Assembly (NCBI GenBank): GCA_026874595.1
Contig: CM049314.1
Location: 50,887,812-50,951,811, forward strand
Reading direction: 5' to 3'
From: Sipunculus nudus
Taxonomy: Eukaryota > Annelida > Sipuncula > Golfingiida > Sipunculidae
DNA: 64,000 bases
Positions 57,562-64,000 of the stretch are shown here, piece after piece. A program made the translations under genes and the position numbers. Position 1 is the first letter of the stretch. Every line of letters begins with the position of its first letter. The notes below the pieces were generated by a model that was given only the letters and a program-made list of their open reading frames with translations, made no database searches and had not been told where the DNA came from.

Positions 57562-58298
57562 TTAGCTCAGCTGACTGTAAGTCAACTGAGGTATAGGAAT
57601 GGTGCTTTGTCTGTTGTCCGTCTGGCCATCCGTTAGCAGGGCAAAACACCTTAACCGCTGGTCCTAGAAACTTCTAAGTAAATATCCAGGGAGGTCAATA
57701 AAAAATCTCCTTGGAAACCTTAAATTAGATCACTGCGACCTATATCCTCCAAGCTATTGGGCTTGAAAATAACCCCCCCCCCCTGAATAATAAAAAATAT
57801 AATACAAAACCTCCAATATGTTGATAATTAATGCATTGATTGTCATGAATCTTGCCTTGAATATTGACAGTGACTAGTTTTGTCAGTTCCTGAAAAGTGG
57901 TGGCGCCACCTGTATTTTTTGTTATTTTAACAAATATTTAAAAAAAATTTTTTTACTATAAAATGACAACAATCATGTCAGTTTCTCAGCTGTAATTACA
58001 TCTGGTGTCCCAAAACCTGGTGTGTTTATTGATCACAAGTGAATGCCATATAGTTATCACCCTGTCTGTTACATATGGCCCACTACTAAAGCAAGAATCT
58101 ATATGATTTTGGGGTCATAAGGTCGAAGGTTAAGGTCACAGGGCCCATCCATTCACAAATTAGTTTATGGATGATAACTCCAGTTTGGGTAGACAGGTTG
58201 GCTTCAAATTGATCACAGGACCAATACTTATGAAAACCTCTTAAACATATATCCTTATAGACAAATGCAGCTGAGCTTCGAGACCCATGTGTCCTAGT
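57562..58298 (+). mobile_element. Family I HINE-like element, short 0.74-kb copy
   Basis: Head TTAGCTCAGCTGACTGTAAG at 57562 with AGTCAACTGAGG completing the stem. A C-run lies near 57775 and a GGTGGCGCCACCTG module at 57899. The tail is CAGCTGAGCTTCGAGACCCA and TGTGTCCTAG at 58268-58298. A short internal-deletion form of the family. Confidence 0.75.
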
Positions 58299-58821
58299 TT
58301 TATTAAAGAAATTTTCTCAGCTGTGGCAGAACATCATGAATGTTGTTTAACATGCTGGTCTGACTTCCGGTGCGAGTATACCAGCATTTTCTCTCCTGTA
58401 GATGGGGATAGCCATTCAGCCAGTAATGAGATGAAGATGCAGTCCCTATAATAAGGGGCATTTAACATGCGCAATGAGGCATGTCAGTACACTTGTAACT
58501 GTCCACTAATAAGCTTTGTGCTTTGTGTATTTGAATAGTCAATGTATAGTTGAAATAAATCTGTTGATGAGCAAGAATGCCTGGAGATCATGCTACAGAC
58601 ACATTCAAATTAGAAACTGCTATCAAAGAACTTTTGAACTTAACTTATGCAGATACTCGGAGTGTATAATAGTAAAATTACCAGTACCCCATGCTGTATT
58701 TTATTACTTGCATTTTTCATGAAAACAAACGGCGGTTACATAAAAATTCATGAATGCAAATATGGTTGCAAGACGGAATAGATTTAAATAGCAGGGGGAA
58801 AAGGGACATTGAAAACATCTA
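58299..58821. other. Intron sequence without recognised features
   Basis: I recognise no repeat ends or exons here. Confidence 0.4.
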
Positions 58822-60002
58822 ATTGTATCCGCCAAAACAGAGTTTTGCGGATATTATGTTTTCAGCTGCACGCCGCCACCGCCGCGTAGGTTTCCGGAGA
58901 ACTCCTCCGTAACCGCTGGGCGGAATTTTACTAAACCCGGGATTATGTTCAGGTCACATGTGAACTGCTGCGCCCCGATTTTGTTTTGACCTCTGACCTT
59001 TCCTCTGCGCTCTGCGTCCGTTTGTGCGTCTGTTTCCACACATAAACCCACATATCTTGGGAACCGTTTGACGGATCAGGAAAATTTTTTTGCACAAATG
59101 TAGCCCTTGGAGAGCTTTATAACATACACAAAAAATGGTGGCGCCACCTGCAACCATGTTTGCACAGTGTCGATCTGTTCGTCTGCCTTGGGTTAAAATC
59201 ACTCGTATCTCTGCAGTGACTTGACTAATTCACCTGAAATTTGGCATGCGTATACATCCTGGATAGCTTTTCTGATTTTGTGACAGGTGGCGCCACCTAC
59301 ATTCACGTTTACGCTGAAGACATCCAAGCTCATATCTCGGGAACCGTTTGACCGAGCAGGAAATTTTTTTGCACAAATGTAGCCCTTGGAGAGCTTTATA
59401 ACATACGCAAAACTGGTGGCGCCACATGCAGCCATTTTTGCACAGCTCCTGTCTGTTTGTCTGCCATGGGATAAAATCACTCATATCTCGGCAGTGGTTT
59501 GACATATCTGGCTAAAATTTTGCAGGTTTATACATCCTCGGCAGCCTTTTTGATTTTATGACAGGTGGAGCCACCTGCATTCTAGTTTATGCAGCAAACA
59601 TCCAAGCTCATATCTTGGGAACCGTTTGACCGATTGGGCCAAAGTTTTGCATGTGTATAGTTCTCACATAGCTCTTTATCATACGCAAAACTGGTGCCGT
59701 CACCTGCAACCATTTTTGCTCAGCGTCCATCTGATTGTCTGCAACGGGCTAAAATCACTCATATACATGTAGTGGTTTGACTTATCTGCCTTAAATTTTG
59801 CATATGTATACAACTGGGACGGCTTTCTGGATTTTGTGGTAGGGGGCAACCTTCATACACAATTTGGCTGCAGACATCCATGCTTATATGCAACACTTCA
59901 CTCTATTTCCCCCTGCCACTTAATCCATGCCTCACTTCACCCGTTCCACTCTGATTTAGGGGGATACACGTAGTCGCTTGTCGACTACCCATATTCTAGT
60001 TT
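58822..60002 (+). mobile_element. Family III HINE-like element, complete
   Basis: Starts with the hairpin TATCCGC-CAAAAC-AGA-GTTTTG-CGGATA (58826-58853). It ends GGGGATACACGTAGTCGCTTG, TCGACTACCC and ATATTCTAGTTT, which combines the inverted head motif with the stem GTAGTCG/CGACTAC. The tandem core has units of about 270-290 bp with GGTGGCGCCACCTG at 59140 and 59287. Non-coding. Confidence 0.8.
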
Positions 60003-60936
60003 AAATTTCATTTTGCATGTTCACTAACTCCTTTTATTTATGAATCTTCAGTTAGCATAACAAGCATCAGTCCACTGCATTGCACTTAATATTATACCAG
60101 AAATATGTATTAAGATCACCAGATATTATTATATGGTTTGGTTCAGCAAATTGTAATATAGAGCCTGATTTAAGTATTAGATTTAGTTAATGGTCAAATG
60201 ATAAATTAATATTTGCATCTTTGGTCCAGCAAATTGGCTTGCCTACATTGACTGTTTTAGATAACACTTTGACCTGGACAAACAAGTACGCCACTTTGGT
60301 GTGATCAGACAAGTACGCGGACATTCATGACTTAATTAGGGTCTCAGGACAGCTGTGATGACACTTTAGCATGTAAACACTGGCTTGGGTAATGAAGGGT
60401 GGTGAGCGACTTTGACAGAGCACCCTTTGATCTTGAGGTAGTGCAGCCTGAAACTGTGTGTCCCACCGGACACAAGGGTTGGGATGCACAGGGGTTGATA
60501 GCTGCGAATCCCAGACCTGTATCATGCGTCCCTGACACTTGTTCCCCTGTTACTGAAAGGCTGATTAATAAAGAGTAAATGTTCAAGGGACTGCCCACAA
60601 GTGGCTGGAAATGGGAGGTGCTTGTTGTACAGAGTTGCCTGTAGGGAGAGGTTCCACTGTATATATGCATCATTTCTGTATGCTAGGATTTAATATAAAT
60701 ATACCTCTGTATTATAATGTTCAGCTGAGCACTATGACCAACAGGTCCCTGTTTATGTTCTTTGACTGTACGAGTGTTGATGAAACCAGAAGTTAACAAA
60801 GTGGCTAATTGTATATTGATTGTTAAATCTGAAGTTGTATGATAAAGGCAAGTACAAAGATAATCATTCAAGAAGCTTGGCTTTATGAGCCAGGGCCGCC
60901 TTCTAAACACTGTTTTTCTTTTAATTTATGATGCAG
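60003..60936. other. Intron sequence, mostly unassigned
   Basis: 60300-60610 is less AT-rich and may be an old repeat I do not recognise. A family I-like tail (TCAGCTGAGCACTATGACCA) lies at 60720-60750. Confidence 0.4.
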
Positions 60937-60987
60937 AAACTGATCAGTCATGGCTGAGAGTTCTAACAAAAGTGATGTTTTACACAG

Positions 60988-61098
60988 GTATGGGCTTCAG
61001 GCCAATGCCAGACGTTGCCAGTACATTGATACGATTTGAACAAGGAAAACCTCACAGCTACAAACTGTACACTGATAACATCCAGGCATTTTTGGAAC
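60988..61098 (+). CDS. Na+/K+-ATPase beta subunit, coding exon 3
   Basis: Starts after TTTTACACAG and encodes the end of codon 93 plus residues 94-129 and one base, ending GAA C|GTAAGT at 61098 (phase 1; 111 bp). With exon 2 it gives N-P-G-M-G-F-R-P-M-P-D, the conserved start of the extracellular domain. DVASTLIRFEQGKPHSYKLY and TDNIQAFLE follow, typical of invertebrate beta subunits. The extracellular part normally carries three disulphides and N-glycans in later exons, which are not in the window. An earlier AG at 60936 would give an in-frame extension (ETDQSWLRV...) but breaks the conserved N-P-G-M-G junction, so 60988 is chosen. A usual beta is about 300 residues; about 130 are present here. 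Confidence 0.93.
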
Positions 61099-62223
61099 GT
61101 AAGTATTAATTATCCTTTAACATCATGGTTCACCTAATATTAAACAAGCCATCCATTAATAGAGCACATGTTGTAAACATTACAGCATCTAGTGTGCATA
61201 ATTACAGAAATAGAAAATCTAAAAAGCCTGAAATTGGGTTACTGTAGCCTAATTCTTATGAGACCTAATTCCCACTTCCCCCAGTCTATTAGACTGTGAT
61301 TTAGGTCTGTTTCTTTTGGATAATATGTGACTGTAGCTTGTTATTAGTTAGACTATGTGACTTTGGTCTGTTTCTTCTGGATAATCTGTAACTGTGGCTT
61401 AGGCCAAAAAAAAAACCTTTGTTTCTGGAAACATAGCAGAAAATCTTGGGTCGGTAGGTAGGTAAAAGTTTTTTTTTTCTTTTTTTTTTACATCCCCTTT
61501 ATTACACAAGTTCAATGTGACATGGTCGCTATATGCTATCAATTTACACACAAAACACCTTAAATTTGTAATTACACAGACACACAGTGCAATAAATTGT
61601 TTCGGATGTTTGCAAATTAGTTAAAACATGACATTTTATTGTAATGATTGTATCGCTGGTATTGAGAAAATATTGACGTGTTTACTTCCAAACCATCCTG
61701 GGACTTAACAATTTTAAAAAGGTCCAAAGGTTGTCTTTTGATTGTGAAAATGCAGTGTGTAAACTGAAGGTTCCAGTGAAAATATGTGATCTGATCTGCT
61801 TGTCGCTGTTTGTAGGTATTTATTTTGATCAGAAAAACAAACTCCCTTAATTCCTGGAATCCCCCAAAAGGAGTTCCTTGGATTTATATGTGATTTAGAA
61901 AACAATTATCATACTATTCTATATCATTTTCTGAGCATAAAGTTTGTTCTATCCCGAATTTTCAAGGCAAGATCAGAACATTTAATAAATTTTGCACAGA
62001 TTGCCTGAGGTCATGATCGTCACTTAATCTATTTGAAGCATCATTCATGTCACCAAGTCACTTCCTTTTGCCCAGGGCGCATTTGGGACATTAATTTTTA
62101 TTTCACATATGTACAATTTATTTTATTTTAAAAATTATTGGATTAGAAACAAGGCCTACAGGCCTAATGCATACCTGTGCAATGAGATTACACCAGGTAT
62201 AATGCTTCAATGCTGGACCATAG
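61099..62223 (+). other. Start of intron 3
   Basis: Begins GTAAGTATT. 61400-61500 contains a fragment with GGGTCGGTAGGTAGG and a T-rich run that looks like part of a dispersed repeat. No further ATPase exon found up to 64000. Confidence 0.6.
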
Positions 62224-63630
62224 ATTATGGGTAGTCAACAAGCGACTAAGTGTATCCACCAAAATCAGAGTAGGAAAGGTGAAGTGATGCATGGGTTGAG
62301 TGGCAAGGGGAAATAGAGTGAGGTGTGTTGCATAATAGCCTTGATGTCTGCAGCCGAAATGTATAAACATGCAAAATTTTAGGCAGATAAGTCAAACCAC
62401 TACTAAGATATGAGTGATTTTAGCCCACGGCAAAAAAGCAGACGTAGCTGTGCAAAAATGGTGGCAGGTGGCGCCACCAATTTTGTGTATGATTAAGAGC
62501 TATGTGAGATCTATACACATACAAAATTTCAGGGGGATATGTCAAACCAGTCCTTAGATTTAAGCCTGAATGTCTGCAGCGAATACATAAATGTAGGTGG
62601 TGCCACCTGCCACAAAATCCAGAAGGCTATCCAAGATGAATAAACATGCAAAATTTAAGGCAGATATGTCAAACCACTGCCGAGATATGAGTGATTTTAT
62701 GCCACGGCAAACAAACAGACAGATGCTGTGCAAAAATGGTGGCAGGTGGCGCCACCAATTTTGTGTATGATTAAGAGCTATGTGAGATCTATACACATAC
62801 AAAATTTCAGGGGGATATGTCAAACCAGTCCTTAGATTTAAGCCTGAATGTCTGCAGCGAATACATAAATGTAGGTGGTGCCACCTGCCACAAAATCCAG
62901 AAGGCTATCCAAGATGAATAAACATGCAAAATTTAAGGCAGATATGTCAAACCACTGCCGAGATATGAGTGATTTTATGCCACGGCAAACAAACAGACAG
63001 ATGCTGTGCAAAATGTTTGCAGATGGCACCACCAGTTGTCAGATGATAAAGAGCTATGTGGGATCTATAAACATGCAAAATTTTTGCCAAATCGGTCAAA
63101 TGGTTCCTGAGATATCAGCTTGGATGTCTGCAGCTTAAACATGAATGTAGGTGGTGCCACCTGTCATAAAATCAAGAAAGCTGTCCAGGATGTATACAGA
63201 TGCAAAATTTCAGGTGGATAAGTCCAACCAATGCAGAGATATGAGTGTTTTTATCCGGAGGCAGATGAACAGATGGACGCTATGCAAAAATGGTTGCAGG
63301 TGGCACCACCATTTTTAGTGTATGTTATAAAGCTTTCCAAGGGCTACATTTGTGCAAAATCTTAAGCCTTATCAGTCAAACGGTTCCCGAAATATGTGGG
63401 TTTATGTGTGGAAACCGACACACAAATGGACGCTGGGCAGAGAGGAAAGGTCAGAGGTCAACCAAAAATGAGGGCGCAGCAGTTCACATTTGACTGATCA
63501 TAATTCCGAATTTTAAAAAACCCTGCCCAGTGGTTATGGAGAAGTTCTCTGGAAACCTATGCGGCAATGGCAGCAGCGTGGGCGTCCGACTGAAAACATA
63601 GTATCTGCAAAACTCTTTGGCAGATACAAT
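62224..63630 (-). mobile_element. Family III HINE-like element, inverted
   Basis: Tail at 62224 (ATTATGGGTAGTCAACAAGC, then GACTAAGTGTATCC) and head at 63601-63630 (GTATCTGCAAAAC...GGCAGATAC hairpin). The core is tandem units of about 278 bp; 62461-62738 and 62739-63016 read as identical. GGTGGCGCCACC modules at 62467 and 62745. Confidence 0.8.
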
Positions 63631-63990
63631 GAATGTAGCTGGCACCACCAGACTTATATACAACGAAGAGATATATACATATGCCAAATGTCAGACTGAT
63701 ATGTCAAACCCCTCCTGTGAAATAAGCAGGGACATACACTGTGCAAAAATTATTGTAGGTGGCGCCAACAGTCTTGTACACTATAAAGCTACCCGATATG
63801 TATAAACATACCCAATTTTAGGCTGATGTATCAAATTCCTCTGTAGAAATAAGCAGGCGCATACACTGCAAAAGTCAATGTAGGTGGCACCACCTGTCTT
63901 GTAAATGAGAATACCATCATAGACGCATAGACAGGTATCAGTCCAATACATCAAACTTCCCCAGAGTTTGATGCACTGGGCTGACAAGGC
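63631..63990 (-). repeat. Family III-like tandem segments beyond the head
   Basis: Continues with GCTGGCACCACCAGACTT, GTAGGTGGCGCCAACAGTCTT and GTAGGTGGCACCACCTGTCTT about every 120 bp. Similar in design to the family III core but shorter units. Runs towards the right edge. Confidence 0.5.
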
Positions 63991-64000
63991 TTAGGTGAGT

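Larger units (their letters stand above)
49546..60987 (+). other. Intron 2 of the ATPase beta gene (11.4 kb)
   Basis: Begins GTAAGT and ends TTTTACACAG, with a good branch-point-like TTCTAAC at 60961-60967. Phase 1. Filled by repeat families I-IV. Confidence 0.85.

Noticed and set aside
60325-60673. 109-codon minus frame in intron 2
   Set aside because: No similarity recognised and no start or splice evidence. The region is compositionally distinct but could be an old repeat.
60937-60987. Use of the AG at 60936 as the exon 3 acceptor (adds ETDQSWLRVLTKVMFYT)
   Set aside because: Although in frame, it breaks the conserved N-P-G-M-G-F-R-P junction. TTTTACACAG with a TTCTAAC branch site gives the family sequence.

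Overview
This is a 64 kb stretch of an AT-rich animal genome, most likely a marine invertebrate and probably a mollusc (perhaps a bivalve). The taxon is inferred from the repeat types and was not checked against any database. The one clear host gene is the 5' part of a Na+/K+-ATPase beta-subunit gene on the + strand. It has three coding exons (27504-27642, 49405-49545, 60988-61098) joined by phase-1 introns of about 21.8 and 11.4 kb. The remaining exons lie beyond the right edge. A CpG-bearing upstream region precedes exon 1. A separate CpG-richer patch at 6.2-6.76 kb looks like a minus-strand promoter or first exon of another gene.

The left 27 kb is a graveyard of transposable elements. From left to right it holds: an LTR-retrotransposon gag and protease, minus strand, running off the left edge; a compound G-rich tandem array; a decayed Ty3/gypsy element (7028-12398, minus) whose surviving domains lie in the order gag-protease-integrase-RNase H, as in Gmr1-like elements, with reverse transcriptase deleted; a LINE whose reverse-transcriptase coding region has been expanded in place into about 38 copies of a 68-bp unit; a second LINE interrupted by a MITE; and a broken SAP-SWIM-YqaJ nuclease gene lying between 37-bp inverted repeats.

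The introns of the ATPase gene (28-64 kb) are filled almost wall to wall with non-autonomous repeats, nested and stacked head to tail. I distinguish four families. Family I starts TTTTTAGCTCAGCTGACT and ends with an inverted copy of the head followed by the palindrome GACCCATGGGTC. Family II carries GTATCCCC-type ends, family III GTATCCGCC ends with a GTAGTCG/CGACTAC hairpin, and family IV starts TTTTTAGCGAACCTGTGAGC. Families I-III share one plan: asymmetric terminal inverted repeats, a 3' stem-loop and a core of 270-390 bp tandem units. This plan fits Helentron-associated (HINE-like) elements. One insertion (29777-31655) can be compared with its empty site in sister copies in the same window.

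Other points of interest: the 3' end of ATPase exon 2 with its splice donor is tandemly duplicated about six times inside intron 2; several repeat families carry AGGTCA direct repeats and a shared GGTGGCGCCACC palindrome; and the left-edge retroelement has a canonical -1 slippery heptamer exactly where gag changes frame. I saw no tRNA, rRNA or CRISPR array.
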